Shown here in pieces: positions 37,760 through 49,394 of a stretch of DNA of 64,000 nt. Each line of letters opens with the position of its first letter. Position 1 is the first letter of the stretch. Source of the stretch: Pampus argenteus (Eukaryota; Chordata; Actinopteri; Scombriformes; Stromateidae); the NCBI GenBank assembly GCA_036937835.1, contig CM072879.1, positions 11,272,001-11,336,000 of the forward strand, given 5' to 3'. The position numbers were made by a program, and so were the translations under genes. The notes under the pieces were generated by a model. It made no database searches, was not told where the DNA came from, and saw nothing but the letters and a program-made list of their open reading frames with translations.

Positions 37760-38183
37760 GTCTAGGAAACCATGTATGAAGAACCAGTAACTGAATGTCA
37801 AACTGAATGCTATGCATGACTCAATCTGCACGTTCTCTTCCTCTTTTTCACCTTGATCCTTCCTCTCATGACCTCCCACCATCCATCATTCACTGACTTG
37901 CTGCCATTTGACATTCCAGCTCGTTGCCCTTTAACTGCTCTCTTAGGTGTTGGAATTGTTGTTAAAATGAAGCATAAACTGATCAAAGCAATAAACAAAA
38001 CCTAACAAAGTCTTCCAAATCCAGCTGATGTAGCTACTGGTAGATGAAATATGGCGCTTATCAAAGTTTTTATTTTCTAATCTAGTGCACACCTTCTATT
38101 TGATCTTTGAAAGAGATGCACTAAAGTGTATCTGCTGAGAATAAAATTAGCTCACTTGACTAACTTATTAATTTATTTGTTTC

Positions 38184-38189
38184 AATAAA
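38184..38189 (+). terminator. kcnq4 probable poly(A) signal
   Basis: AATAAA followed within 30 nt by the GT-rich TGTATGTTGTCTTTGG, a good downstream element. Two earlier AATAAA hexamers (37990, 38140) could act as alternatives. Confidence 0.6.
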
Positions 38190-38235
38190 GCTATTTGGAC
38201 TGTATGTTGTCTTTGGTCTCTTTTGTGTTATGTCT

Positions 38236-38241
38236 TTTATT
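38236..38241 (-). terminator. cfap300 probable poly(A) signal
   Basis: TTTATT on the + strand reads AATAAA on the - strand, about 267 nt past the cfap300 stop codon. Cleavage would fall near 38215-38225, almost touching the kcnq4 end. Confidence 0.5.
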
Positions 38242-38507
38242 TCCAGAATAATAGAATAATAATCGATTTAGGTTGAAGTCAGGTGGAAAAATTCAAAATA
38301 TACAAACATATCTGAAAAGTAATGTTTTTAAAATAATAAAACATACTGTAAGTCATTTGTCAATAATAGGGGGTAGAATTAAAAGTCTTGCACAATGCAC
38401 TGGCTTTCTGGTGTGCTCTGCGTTTGGCTGATGTCACATTTCTCATGTGTTAGTGTACACAGCAGAAAACGGACTCAAGCAACAAGACCATCTCCAAGTC
38501 TTTACAG

Positions 38508-38639
38508 TCAAAACGTGAACTTTCCGACGCCGTAACAGTGGTACAACAAAGTCACATGACGTTTGAAGGGGTCGACAATCATGTAAGCAAACGTCTGCTC
38601 CTCCTCGTGTTTCGCAGGGTAACATCGCCCAGACTCATC
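38508..38639 (-). CDS. cfap300: cfap300 last exon 7
   Basis: The exon is 132 nt, residues 222-264 and stop. [39 protein letters not shown] and KFTF, matching human [26 protein letters not shown]. Acceptor CCTGTAG. Confidence 0.95.
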   Translation of the reverse strand, partial: [43 protein letters not shown]

Positions 38640-40312
38640 CTACAGGGGATAAATAGTACAGAGTGTTAAATCAGTATTTGCATTATAACAACAACCAAAA
38701 AACAAAAAGAATATTGTTTGTGAACATTACCATTATAATTTGGAAAGTGATAGTGACCATTTATCAAGGTATCTATCAGCATCAGATATTCTACAGTTTA
38801 ACATAAATAATAACAAATCAGAAGTTGAGATACAGTTTTGTACACATAAACAAAGCTTTATATCACTAAAACAGGGTAGTGTGCATGTAAACTTATTTAG
38901 TTTTTAGAAAAAAACAAACACAGCCTTGGTTGTATATGTAGAGGTGACTCAGACACTAAACTAGTCACTCACGTAGGCAGAGACTTTAAGCACTGTGGAG
39001 ACGACACTGATCTTCTTTGTCTCTGGATCCTTCTGAACACTATAGAATAAAGGATTACAGTGTCTTTATCATGATTTACGCAGGAAAGACAAACAGGGTG
39101 TATAAGGACTTTTTAAAGTTGGACAGTATAAAGTTGAGTAAGCGTACCTGATCAGGTCTTTGTAAATTTGCTTTGTGGTGCTGATATAGGGATCAATCAT
39201 GTCTTCATACTGACAAAGCTCTCCCCCGAGACACAGGTGCTTGAAAAGGCGAAACAGAAACTCCCCTCGCTCTGCTCTCCCAATCACGTAGTAGTGCTCA
39301 GAGTCCTCTTCCTGCAGCATCTGGAGAAGCAGAAAAAGACTTGATCTGAGAGACGAACAGAGAGAGAGACAGACAGACAGGTGAAAGAAGAAAGAGAGAT
39401 TCACCTGTCTGAGTTCATCATAGTCAGGGTAGACATCATGGAAACATTTAACTACATGTCCAGAAGGCCTCAGGACTCCACAAGAGTAGATTGGGTCAAA
39501 TAGCTCCATGGAGACTTTGGTGCACGGCACCACGTCCACATCAACAGACACCGCTGGCTTTTCTACAAAACACACGTAGAAATGAAAAACATTCCACAGA
39601 CAGATGTTGGCCAGCAGATGAGATCAATTTCCGACCATCAGTGATCAGAGATGAAAGGTTTTCTGGGGGACATGACATACCGAGAGGCACCCAAGCTCCT
39701 GTCTCCATCTTTCTCAGACTGGAAACCACACAGGGGTCTCTGAAGAAACACTGCGTGGAGATCAATCAAACATGGGTAAACATTACAAGGGTAACATAAA
39801 ACAGTTAAAAAGTAAATATTTGCTGTCGTGAATTAATGTGGTTCATATTAGTCAGTATAATGTCTCAAAGGATGGGAAAATAGCATCAATTAAAGCGTTT
39901 GTGGGATAGGGAGTCAGCTCCTATACAGTCATTTCTGACTAGTAACCTGTCTTATTATAGTGGGTCTTACCAGTGCAAACCTGTCAATATTGTAAGGGTA
40001 AAAACTCTGGTCAAAGCTGAAAGACTGAGCTGAAATCCTCCCAAGCATGGACCTGAAATGAACAGACGCACATGTATTTGATTAAAGGATCATATAACGA
40101 TAGAGGAGCTTCACTGGAGCTAACTGACAGAAAGAGATGGCGGTCAGGTAACTTCTCTAATTCATTACGTTTTTAGGGTAGTTAAATTTCGTACGTCACC
40201 ATTTCATTAGCAGGGCTAAGGTGTCTTTGTCCTGCAGGAAAGACAACCTCTTGGAGGGAAGAGAAGTGAAGGAAAAACTTTGCTCAAACGCGGATAGTTT
40301 CTTTGCTGCCAT
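38508..40312 (-). CDS. cfap300: cfap300: cilia- and flagella-associated protein 300 (7 exons, spliced)
   Basis: Seven exons on the - strand (113, 82, 70, 158, 173, 67, 132 nt) join to 795 nt and 264 residues; human CFAP300 (C11orf70) is about 267. CFAP300 is a cytoplasmic and ciliary factor needed for assembly of dynein arms on motile cilia, and its loss causes primary ciliary dyskinesia in people. Conserved blocks seen are SMLGRI (39-44), [69 protein letters not shown] and LYHCYGVG near the end. The start at 40312 has an in-frame TAA two codons upstream and A at -3. The gene is tail-to-tail with kcnq4. An RFX X-box at 40510-40523 fits ciliary regulation. Confidence 0.95.
38973..39039 (-). 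CDS. cfap300: cfap300 exon 6
   Basis: The exon is 67 nt, residues 199-221, VQKDPETKKISVVSTVLKVS then AY, matching human [22 protein letters not shown]. Acceptor CTATAG, donor GTGAGT. Confidence 0.94.
39148..39320 (-). CDS. cfap300: cfap300 exon 5
   Basis: The exon is 173 nt, residues 142-198, [39 protein letters not shown] and [15 protein letters not shown]: the most conserved part of the protein. Acceptor TCTCCAG, donor GTACGC. Confidence 0.95.
39405..39562 (-). CDS. cfap300: cfap300 exon 4
   Basis: The exon is 158 nt, residues 89-141, [19 protein letters not shown] to YPDYDELRQ. VPCT..SM and SGHVVKC are family-conserved. Acceptor TTTGTAG, donor GTGAAT. The frame stays open through the next intron but loses homology there. 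Confidence 0.94.
39681..39750 (-). CDS. cfap300: cfap300 exon 3
   Basis: The exon is 70 nt, residues 66-88, CFFRDPCVVSSLRK then METGAWVPL, aligned with human AFFKDPNVIPNLK. Acceptor CACGCAG, donor GTATGT, leaving phase 1. Confidence 0.9.
39971..40052 (-). CDS. cfap300: cfap300 exon 2
   Basis: The exon is 82 nt, residues 38-65, SMLGRISAQSFSFDQSF then YPYNIDRFAL, matching human SMLGRIKAQAFGFDQTF. Acceptor TTTCAG, donor GTAAGA. Confidence 0.93.
40200..40312 (-). CDS. cfap300: cfap300 exon 1
   Basis: The exon encodes residues 1-37 and two bases of W38. The N-terminus MAAKKLSAFEQSFSFTSLPS runs into LALLMKW, followed directly by the conserved SMLGRI of exon 2. Donor GTGACG. Confidence 0.9.
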
Positions 40313-40392
40313 TGTTTAGCTACTGTTGAGATGTTACAGAAACAGCGAAGACTCGCTCGTATTTATTCGTGTTGCTTGTAGGCGTTTAGAAG

Positions 40393-40428
40393 CCAATCAG
40401 CGGCCGGTCTGCTCAGCCAACAGCCAAT
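40393..40428. promoter_or_regulatory. Two CCAAT boxes in the cfap300 promoter
   Basis: CCAAT occurs at 40393-40397 and 40424-40428, 80-115 bp upstream of the cfap300 ATG. The 31-bp spacing is close to three helical turns, typical of paired NF-Y sites, which often accompany RFX sites. Confidence 0.45.
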
Positions 40429-40509
40429 GAGCTTCTGGTTCGGTCACAGGAAATTAAAACAAAGTGACTCATCTTGCTTAACCTCTCCATCTCATATATC
40501 CGTGTACTT

Positions 40510-40523
40510 GTTGCCTTGACAAC
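40510..40523 (+). promoter_or_regulatory. RFX X-box upstream of cfap300
   Basis: GTTGCCTTGACAAC differs from the palindromic X-box GTTGCCATGGCAAC at two positions. It lies 198 bp upstream of the cfap300 start codon. X-boxes bound by RFX factors drive ciliary genes, so motif and gene function agree. Confidence 0.65.
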
Positions 40524-40712
40524 GGACAACTCTTTTTTTTTTGTCATAGGTTTCTTTTTTCAAAACGATTTGTTTTGATTTGACTTTGTTGGTGTCACCG
40601 TGTTGTCCTCAGCAGCTCTTTCACCGGTCCCCGGTGAAAACATTTATCAAATTAATTACACCAATAAGCTAGCAGAGTGACAACACGGTCACTAATACGA
40701 GTCTACCTTAAC

Positions 40713-40731
40713 AGCCACCAGGGGGCGACAT
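40713..40731 (+). promoter_or_regulatory. CTCF-like motif upstream of cfap300
   Basis: The core CCACCAGGGGGCG is intact; about 15 of 19 consensus positions match. It is in the same orientation as the site at 37741, so the two flank cfap300. Confidence 0.45.
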
Positions 40732-43700
40732 TGTCCTGCTTTTAGACACAACACCTCCTTTGCTGGCTGCAGTCTGCTAGATATTAATCATTTAATTATT
40801 TATTCAAACTCTACAGTATTAAACTCATAATATCACCTCTCTGGGTGTAAGTATGAGAAGAATTTCAGTTCAGTTTTGACAACCTATCCTGTGTTTGCCT
40901 CAGATGACTAAATGTTCTCTTGTAAATTGTGTTCAATCTGATAAGAGCACCTGAGCACCAGGAACAAAAAGGGACATGCTCCATTTTACTACCAACCGTA
41001 CATTTATAGCTTCATCTGTGTTCACTCTCTGTTCTGCTGTTTTGACGTCATCTCTGAAGGACACTTGAATAGTGTTGTTTATGTTTACTCGTCTAGGCTC
41101 CAACCTGCACAGGATTTAAAAAGAAAAACCTAGTTTTTCTTTCAACTCTCTATACATCTCTACAAATATCTGTATTCATCCTGGCTCATATATTATACTT
41201 TCATTCCCTTCATTCCCAGCATTCCAGGATGGCTGGAAGATGTAGGATTCACATTCCAGACCTTGATATTCCCCATAACAGGAGCGAGAAAATCTGGTGT
41301 GGACACCCTGAAGTCATGATAGTGCAACAGTGTTTGTCAGTGTTGTCTCTTTAACTTCATTCCCTTTGCTCTCATAAAAGCATAAAAAGCAAGTCGAACC
41401 TGCACTTCAGATAAGACAGACTTACTATCATAAGTATAAGGTGCTACAATCATCTATAAAATAAATGTAAGAAGACAAGATATTAAGATTCTTTTTTTTC
41501 AGAGAAATATACTGTGTCATTCTTTTTATCTGATTTATTTAGACTTTTTGCAAATTAACAAATATAATAAGTGGGCAACTAAACTCTGTTTTTGTTAAAT
41601 GATTTGTATCAAATTACACCATCCTCCCTGTAATTAGTATACAAATAAAGAAAATAAAAGTTACCCCTGCCTCACTTCCAAATGGGAAGACTATCCTCAC
41701 TAAATGCATCACTATCCAACACAAATACTAATTGTGTAAATCTATTAGTCATAAGTTAACTATTAGACCATGTGTATTTAAACTGTCATAATGAAAGTAA
41801 ACAGCCTGGGATGATTTAGTTTGTCTAGACAGTGACAGATATAAAATGGGCCCGAGCTGGGGCTATATCCAGCTGTTATAACCCACAGAAAGGCTTGAGG
41901 GGGAAAGAGAAAATTGTGTCAAATTGATGTTTTGACATTTTGCAGATAGGACATAACCTGACATAACAGAGTCAGATCATTATAACAATGCTGTTGTCAT
42001 TGTCTGCTGATTGCTCTGTGGTAATTGCACTCATTTCATCTATCTATATATCCCCTATCTATATGACCCCGGCAGGCAAGAAGGTGAGGCAGGTGAGAAG
42101 ATGTCACAGCTGAGGAATGTTGGGAAGTGTTTGCCGTCTGTGATTGTATCTTTTCATGCCAGTAATAACAGGATTGGTACCAAATGCTATGTAATAATCT
42201 GTGAAATGATGACAACTGCATGATGGTGGAGAGAGCCTTGTGAGCTCCAGAAATCAGTTTTCACTAGTTTCCGTCCAAAACATTCTCAGTAAAAGCTGTG
42301 TGAATATGTTTGTGCAAGACACTGAGGCCATGTCCTTTGCCTTTTTACAGAGACTGGAGATCTAACTTACCTTTTGGCGGGGTGTGGGGTTGAATAAAGC
42401 CTCATAGGCCAGAAAGAGAATAAGTAAATTTTGGTTTCCGGGCAAAGTTGAAGGGTAATAGAGTCGTATTGGAGGGAATTATGACTTCAATACTTCTATT
42501 TTGCCTGCTTAACTTAAACAAATGTGGCAATTGTTGTCACGCGGAGAAAAGGGACATTGCTGCATGAGCAAAGCTGCTGAAGCTGCTACAGGCAAAACCA
42601 TTTCTCAGTCCAAATTCCTTCCTAAGCTTTGCTAATGTCAGCACAACTGCCTTAGTAAGTGAGTAGACTGAAACCGTTTTTTTTTTTTTTAATCTCTGCA
42701 TCGCCCCACTCAGACAAGGACAAGAGATTACCGTCACAGATTTTACACACCAGATTGTTATCCATATTCACCTGTGCCTCTGCTGAATGAGCATGTTGTG
42801 AGGTAAGAATGACTTTGTACAGCAGTGAGATAATGGAAAGAAAGACAGAGAGAGAGAGAGAGAGAGGGATAGAAAGAAAACTAAGACCAGCTACTCAGAG
42901 TGGTAACAGTGTTTAGGTAAAACAACTCTCAGGGTTTGCTTGTGACAGCGGACCACTCAGCATCAGTGGTGTCTCCTGTGGTAAGTGCTACTGAATTGAT
43001 GGTGGTTCCAAGGCCAATTATATTACCTGTCCTGACCTCTGTCAATGTAGGCTGAGTTTCCAATTCCCAAACGTCATTCAGACAATTAAGAGGCTTAATG
43101 TGGCTCCGAAACGCAGCATCACCACCCAAAGAGGCCTGCAGCAGGACCATTAAGCAAAAGACAAAAGCCATTATGATTACTTAAACCAATATTGTCTTCT
43201 TCACAGGGTCAGTCTTTATTTTTTGTTGTGGTTTCTTTATCCCATATTATCTTCTTGCACTCTTAAAATAAAACAGATTTGAGTTGCATACTTTGCCAAA
43301 TTCTCAAAGCAGATAAATCTGCTTCTATTCTTCCAGACATTTAGCATGTTACTTTTTGAGTATCAGTTAAGATGAAGGTAGTAAGAGGATAATTGATATT
43401 TTACTGAGGCTCCATGCACTGAATATATGTTTGACTTAAAATAGATATGTTATAACTCTTTCACTTGTGACCAGACTTGGAGAACAATGGAACAATCCAA
43501 CTGTAGTATTTAGATAATGAATGAATCCGTATCTGAAACTTTTCCTAATGATGTCATGGTGAGAGTGAACTTTGTTACTGTGGTTTTTTTTTTATATTCA
43601 GTTCAGGGACAGGATGTGAAGGAAGCATGGTTATTCTCAGTCGGTCTGTACGCAGCTCCTGTATTTGTATGGACTCATTGTGATGCTGTAGAACAACATC

Positions 43701-45714
43701 TTAACACCAGATACAGTGACTAGACCCAAACACATAGAACCTGCTGATTCAGCAGTTGGGTATACACAATGTTTGCTTTTACAGAAGGTGAGATTATCTT
43801 GTGAGATTCTTCTCTCGTTTTTCATTATTTGTTTTTTATTTTTGGTAGTCTATAACAATAGTCCGGATACTAATGCAGGATACTAAGACATTTCTTCTTC
43901 TTTAACTTTCAACTTTTATTTTTCTCTGCTTCAGAAAATATCCAACCCAACTCATTCCAGACAGGTACAAAACAGAGAAACTTTGTTATGTCTTCCTGCA
44001 AGCACATGCCCTTCTTTTATATTCCCCCTGTTTATTAATTTTCCCGCCGCTGTGTGATAGTGTATCTAAGATATTCTGGGAATCCTAGAGGAGCCGTGCA
44101 GGGACACGTCAAGGAGGAGTAATATACAGGAGGGGGTTAAGAGACAATAGGGGAATAGGAAGGGGCCACAGGTAGAGTGAGTCTCTCAAGATAAGACCTT
44201 CACTGATGTGGCTGTCCTTTAATGTGTGTTTGATAGTATCTACGGGACGGTCTGCTCTGTGTCTCCTCGCCATACTATCCGTCTTTAAACTAATGCTGTC
44301 AGCAACTCATCGTAAAACGTATTGATGGATAACAGGTGCTGTCATCAGATAGTGATGGTCTAGAGGGATCTGTGTTGATGGTCTTACAGGATCACTGTTG
44401 TGGTTTTACAAACAAAGACATTTCTGACAGCTGCAATGGTCAGAGGTCAGGGCCGTTATATGTACTGGTTGATGTATAGATTTGCACTGTAGCAGCTTTT
44501 TTTTTTTTCATGAATGTGGCGGTTAAAGAGTCAGTTCTCATAATCATTTAGTGGGAATTTTCTTATTATGGCCCCAGCCAGATGCACAATCCACGTTAAA
44601 GAGTTTTTAAAGATGGTTTATTTGCTGTTCCCTCAGTATCACAGAGATCATAGTTATAGTTGGTTTGTATTTTTCTAAAGGAACTCTTTGGGAAGTCAGT
44701 GTAACGCAGCCAAGGGAGGAAGAGATATGGTCTCTGTGTTTATTGTTTGTCAGTGGCCTTGCTGCTGTATTCTGCAACAAACCGCTTACCACAGAATGAA
44801 GACTAAATAATGAATTGCCATGACCAAGGAAAGAGGAGACGAAGACACAGACAATAAGCTAATATTAATTAAATATTTAGGCCTATTGATTTCTGCTACT
44901 GGGAATAGACACCGGATTTAGGATCAATATCAAAAATGTTTAGTGTACAAAATGATATCCGTAGGTCTGCATGTCATTTCAAATTTTTTTTTTTTTTAAA
45001 GTTAACAACTAAAGTCAGACAATTTACACAGACCACCTGCACTGGGTGGATCTTAAGGTCATGTCATCATACATCTAATTAAGCTGCAGTTTAGTCTATA
45101 ATTATTTTGTTGCAGCTATTATCTCCAGAGACTCAGAACATCTGCTGCACACAAGGGAAATAAAGTCGTTGTGTTTAGTGACTAATAGGATCACATCAGC
45201 AGGTCAACTACTGGTCATAGAGTTGGTCATTTGAATGTGTGTATCCACACAAAAAAAAAAAAAAGTACAAAAGCATCTGCAGAGTGATGTTGTGTACTGT
45301 GACTGTGAAGTGTTAGTGGATAACACATTTCTGTTGTTTGTGTCATCAGGCCATTAAGACATTTGATTTAAAAAACATATCATGCATCTGCTCGCTGACA
45401 CTTCTGTTTGGCTCGTTTTTGTCCCCGTCTCCATGGTAATGGTCTGTGTACCGCGGCCTGACATGGAACATGAAGCTGGATGTTCGGCAGGCGTCCAAGA
45501 ATGCATCTCAAGTCTTTGCCAGCGTGCTGTAGCCTTTGACACAGGGAGACAATCTTGCTCCTGTGACACTAACTGGCAAACAACAAGGGGCACTGAGACT
45601 GCCCCCGCCTGCTGCCTGTGTGCCCTGAAACCAACGCAGGGCGCTGCGACAACACAAGCATGCACACGCACATACGCCCTTAGACATACATGTGTTTGTA
45701 TGCTTATTTAACAT

Positions 45715-45960
45715 AAGGCCTGTTTCCACTGCAGGAACTTTTACAGGGCTGCGGATGTTTGTACGTGTTTCCACTATCCCCGAAGGAACCTTTACAAGAT
45801 CCTTTACAAGAACCTTTATAGAAACCTTCTAAGTCACTGTTGCGGGGTAGGTACTCAGAACGGCCACGAAAAAAGCCTGGTTGGAGATCGGGTAATACAA
45901 AAGGGTGGTTGGACATCATAGAAAGCGACAACTGCCATTTTTAAATCCTTTACTGCTGGA
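45715..45960. repeat. Probable transposon remnant with 12-bp tandem units
   Basis: GTTTCCACTGCAGGAACTTT and GTTTCCACTATCCCCGAAGG share one pattern. Three 12-bp units (AACCTTTACAAG, ATCCTTTACAAG, AACCTTTATAGA) fill 45787-45822. The element class is unknown. Confidence 0.35.
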
Positions 45961-48059
45961 TCGCTTGTGTAACAGGATAAACAAACGAAAAATACAGGAG
46001 AGGTAAGGAGTGCTGCTGATGCTGCTGTCCCCGGAGCCTCACCAGCGTGGCCCTCCGACCTCGACTCTGCTCCAAACAAAATAAAACCTTCTCTTTTTTT
46101 GGGTCAAATTAATAATTTAACTTAATTTGTAGAAAATATACGTTTTGGTGACTCGCTGCTATGAGCTGCAGGGCATAGCTTTGGGAGCCAACACGCTAAC
46201 ACGCCTGGAATGTTCAAGTGCTTGTAAGTCACAACAGCTCTCTTGGTTTCTTTGTATTTTCTATGTGCTGTTTACCTCCCTTATGGTATCCTGCTCTCAG
46301 AATAGTACATCATTCGTTCAATTAAGAAGTATTACAGGAGAGAAAAGGCTTGCTATCAGCTAACCGCTGCAACCCATTTTGAGTGTCTGAACGTGTGATA
46401 TTTATGTACTTATGTACTCAAAAATGTTGTCATGTACAGTTAGCAAGGCCATTAGCTTGGACGCTAACAGGGCGATACGTTACAAACCATTCCTCCTTTG
46501 AGTTTATATTCCAACAAAGGAGATTAAAGCACCTATGATTGCTATTTTTATAATAACAATGTATCAAATACGACTTCAAGTGAATGATCGTGTTGTTCCA
46601 TAACTGCTGGATATGTAAATAAGCAACACAACGTATTTCTATTGTTCGATTATTGCAAGTCTGAATAGAAGTGGATGAAGCCACATAAACTACAATCATC
46701 CACTTTGGACTCTCCAGCTTTCCATTCAATCCAAGGTCAGCATTTTTAAGATGCCTTTTGCCTTTTGAGTTTATCAAAGCTCAAAAGCATCTGCTGCTTT
46801 AAATGCTGGCGTTACTGGTCCTTTACAGAAGTCAAAGGTACAAGCCTTGGGGATGTATATTGTGCTCCACTGAGAAGCATTCAGAGAATGATGGATAGAT
46901 AGATAGATGGATGGATAAGTGCAGGATAAGTGGGTGACGGGTATTGAGCGAGGGTGTTAAAACCACCACAGCCGAGTAAATCCCTGTGGGGATGCAGGAA
47001 TAGATGGATAAAGGACCTGGTTGGGGGAGAAGAGGGGGATGAAACACCACCTGAGGCCTTTTTTTTGTGTGTTTAAAGTGAAGACATAACATCATCGGCA
47101 GGGGAGTGGGTGAGTATTGGCCAGTGGTTCATTCACTGTCCAATGCTTCATTTCCTCCCTTTTGTTGCTATTACACAAGATGTGGTGATTGCAATACCAG
47201 TAGTTTAGCATATCATACACCAGAGACATGTAAGTGCAGTTGAAAAATACAAAAGAAATGCACAACAAGCCACTGCACGCCACACAGTATACTCTGATTG
47301 AAATAAAAGTGTGGCAACAAAGTGCATTAGAAACACCTTGAGGCACTGGCTCTGTTTTATGATGTGTAATCCCTGGCAGTTAAGATACTGTGCAGTTTAA
47401 TATCAACAAGGATGTTTAGATTTATTGTGTATTCTGTATTTGATGGTACAAGAGCTGTCTAGTTATAGAGGCGAAAGTATTAAGCGGTAGTTCATTATTC
47501 ACTCTTCAATCTGTTTTGTGTCAACCCTTCTAATCATCACTAATTAATGACAAATATGAATTGTATTGTCTTTCTTTCTTATTGCCATGTAGTCCTGGAA
47601 TCATACCTAAAGTGATGCAAAGTGACAAACGCTATCAGTATAACTAGTGATACGTAAAGAAAACATATATTCTGAAGTGAATATTTTAGAACGTGAACAT
47701 GACACTGACTTTTTTCTAATTTAATTATTCATTTTTCCCCAGAACATAGAGGCTAGCAGCATCTGCTGAGCTTGGCATTGGTGAATCATAAGGAGCAGAA
47801 CTTGTATTTGATTTTGCTGACATGAGATCTCTAGAAATTCAGTTTTTCCTACAACATGAGTGACATGAATCCGTCACTTCCCAGTCAGCAATAAATCTTC
47901 TGCAAGTATGTGCTTTCACAATATAAAGACATGTGGGCAGCAGAGATGGCAGACATATTGACCTTAACACCATTTTTGATTCTGTGATTCATGCTGAGAA
48001 AGCCAAAAATCATTTTTAGCCACGGTTGTCAACTTGTCCACCTCTTTTGTCCAAACTGA

Positions 48060-48170
48060 AATTTCTCCCTTTGATATTTCTTAGTACCACCATGAAGTTA
48101 ACATTTGGGGATTAGCGTGAAATGTCTCAACAACAGTTAGATTGCTCTGAAATTTAGTACATTTAGCTCT
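48060..48170. repeat. Fragment of a percomorph dispersed repeat
   Basis: GTGAAATGTCTCAACAACAG followed by a diverged TTGGATTGCTATGAAATTT-like segment and an upstream CACCATGAAGTTAACATTTG resemble an abundant percomorph repeat. The assignment is from memory. Confidence 0.45.
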
Positions 48171-48171
48171 G

Positions 48172-48410
48172 GCTCTTCCTGTCAGGTGGGAAATCATGAA
48201 TGCAATGTTCGCACCTGCGGGAGCTGCTCAAAATGGATCGAACAGTCCTGCATTGTCCTGGTTCAGGTGGAAACAATCAGGGCGGGGAAGACAATCAGAC
48301 CGGCGACACATGAGGAAGGGCAAGTGACCTGAAACGAGAGGACAAGTGAATATCAAAATAAAACAGGAAATGACGAGACAAGACAAAAACCCCACTTGAC
48401 TTCACCGCGG
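48172..48410. repeat. Probable dispersed repeat (AGGAAATGACGAGACAAGAC type)
   Basis: GTCAGGTGGGAAATCATGAA, AATCAGGGCGGGGAAGACAA and AATAAAACAGGAAATGACGA are phrases of repeats seen widely in fish. It adjoins the repeat fragment at 48060-48170, suggesting nested insertion. Confidence 0.35.
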
Positions 48411-49368
48411 TGTGACAAAACCATTCTGTCTTATCATGGCAGTGTATACGTTTGTTATTTATGGCAACTATGATGACGGGATTTGTCTACGCAAATTAAT
48501 AATACACATAATAGTTACCATTCTAGTTTTTAGTGCAACAAAACAACCGAGAGGGAGTTTCTCTTTTGATAATGTACAGCTATGCTCCTTGGAAGAGGCA
48601 GTGTGTTTACTTTTCCCTTCAGCTCAGCCAATCATTCTGAGGAAATGACCTAACATCCTGTACATTTTGGATTTTGACATCTATGTAGTTTTTTTTTTGC
48701 CACCTTTGTGTTTTCAATGCTGACTGCCTACATATGTTTGTCTTAAAATAAATATAACAAAACCAAATGGACATCAGAATTCAGGACTGAGATGTGTTTT
48801 ACTCAACATGAGAGTAATTTGAGCCTGAAACTGGCGTGAACAAGATAGGAAGTGGATGTATCTTATATTCCACTCCATGAAGTTATATGTGTGAGGATTG
48901 TTTTGGAGTATCCAACCAAAAAAACTGCTCATAAAAACAAAACTGTCAAGGGTTGCAGCAGCAGAAAAAGAGAACAAACAGTACAATGATATTCAATGGT
49001 AGCCTCCCAAATGTCTGCATTTCTCATCAACATGTTTTTCCATACACCTGCTTCTCAGTCCCTCATGAACATCTAAAAAGATTGTTGATGCACTGCAGTC
49101 TGTCCAGTGTCCACGAGTGAGTCAGCAGCACACTATCAGTTATTGTTGTTTACTATCAGACACACTCCTTCGGTATGTTCCTGGAGCAGGAAATGCACCA
49201 GAGAGACGGGGAGGGATATGTGTCCACTCCCCTGTGAGATCAGGAAAGCTGGCTTCCACCCTGACATGGAGCAGCTGGGATTCCCAGCCTCGCTGTATAA
49301 CATCATGGGAGGATTGTGATGCACCGATCAGGAGAAAGAGACGATTGTTCCTCAGAATGAATCTCTGT

Positions 49369-49394
49369 CTGTGTGTGTGTGTGTGTGTGTGTGT
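49369..49394. repeat. GT microsatellite
   Basis: (GT)n in the intergenic region; a CA run at 49832-49851 lies 450 bp away. Confidence 0.9.

Larger units (their letters stand above)
34845..38205 (+). other. kcnq4: kcnq4 3' UTR (probable extent)
   Basis: About 3.3 kb after the stop without a coding signal. It contains a TA repeat (35215-35249) and a CA repeat (36421-36478). AATAAA signals occur at 37990-37995, 38140-38145 and 38184-38189; the last is followed by a GT-rich stretch and is the best end. The extent is inferred, since no transcript is available. Confidence 0.55.

Noticed and set aside
45432..45445. X-box-like GTCTCCATGGTAAT upstream of tinagl1
   Set aside because: Three mismatches including both outer half-sites, and no ciliary gene nearby.
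45354..45774. Overlapping ORFs of 88-109 codons on both strands
   Set aside because: Several frames are open together because the patch is GC-rich. No family resemblance, splice signals or signal peptide were found that favour one frame.
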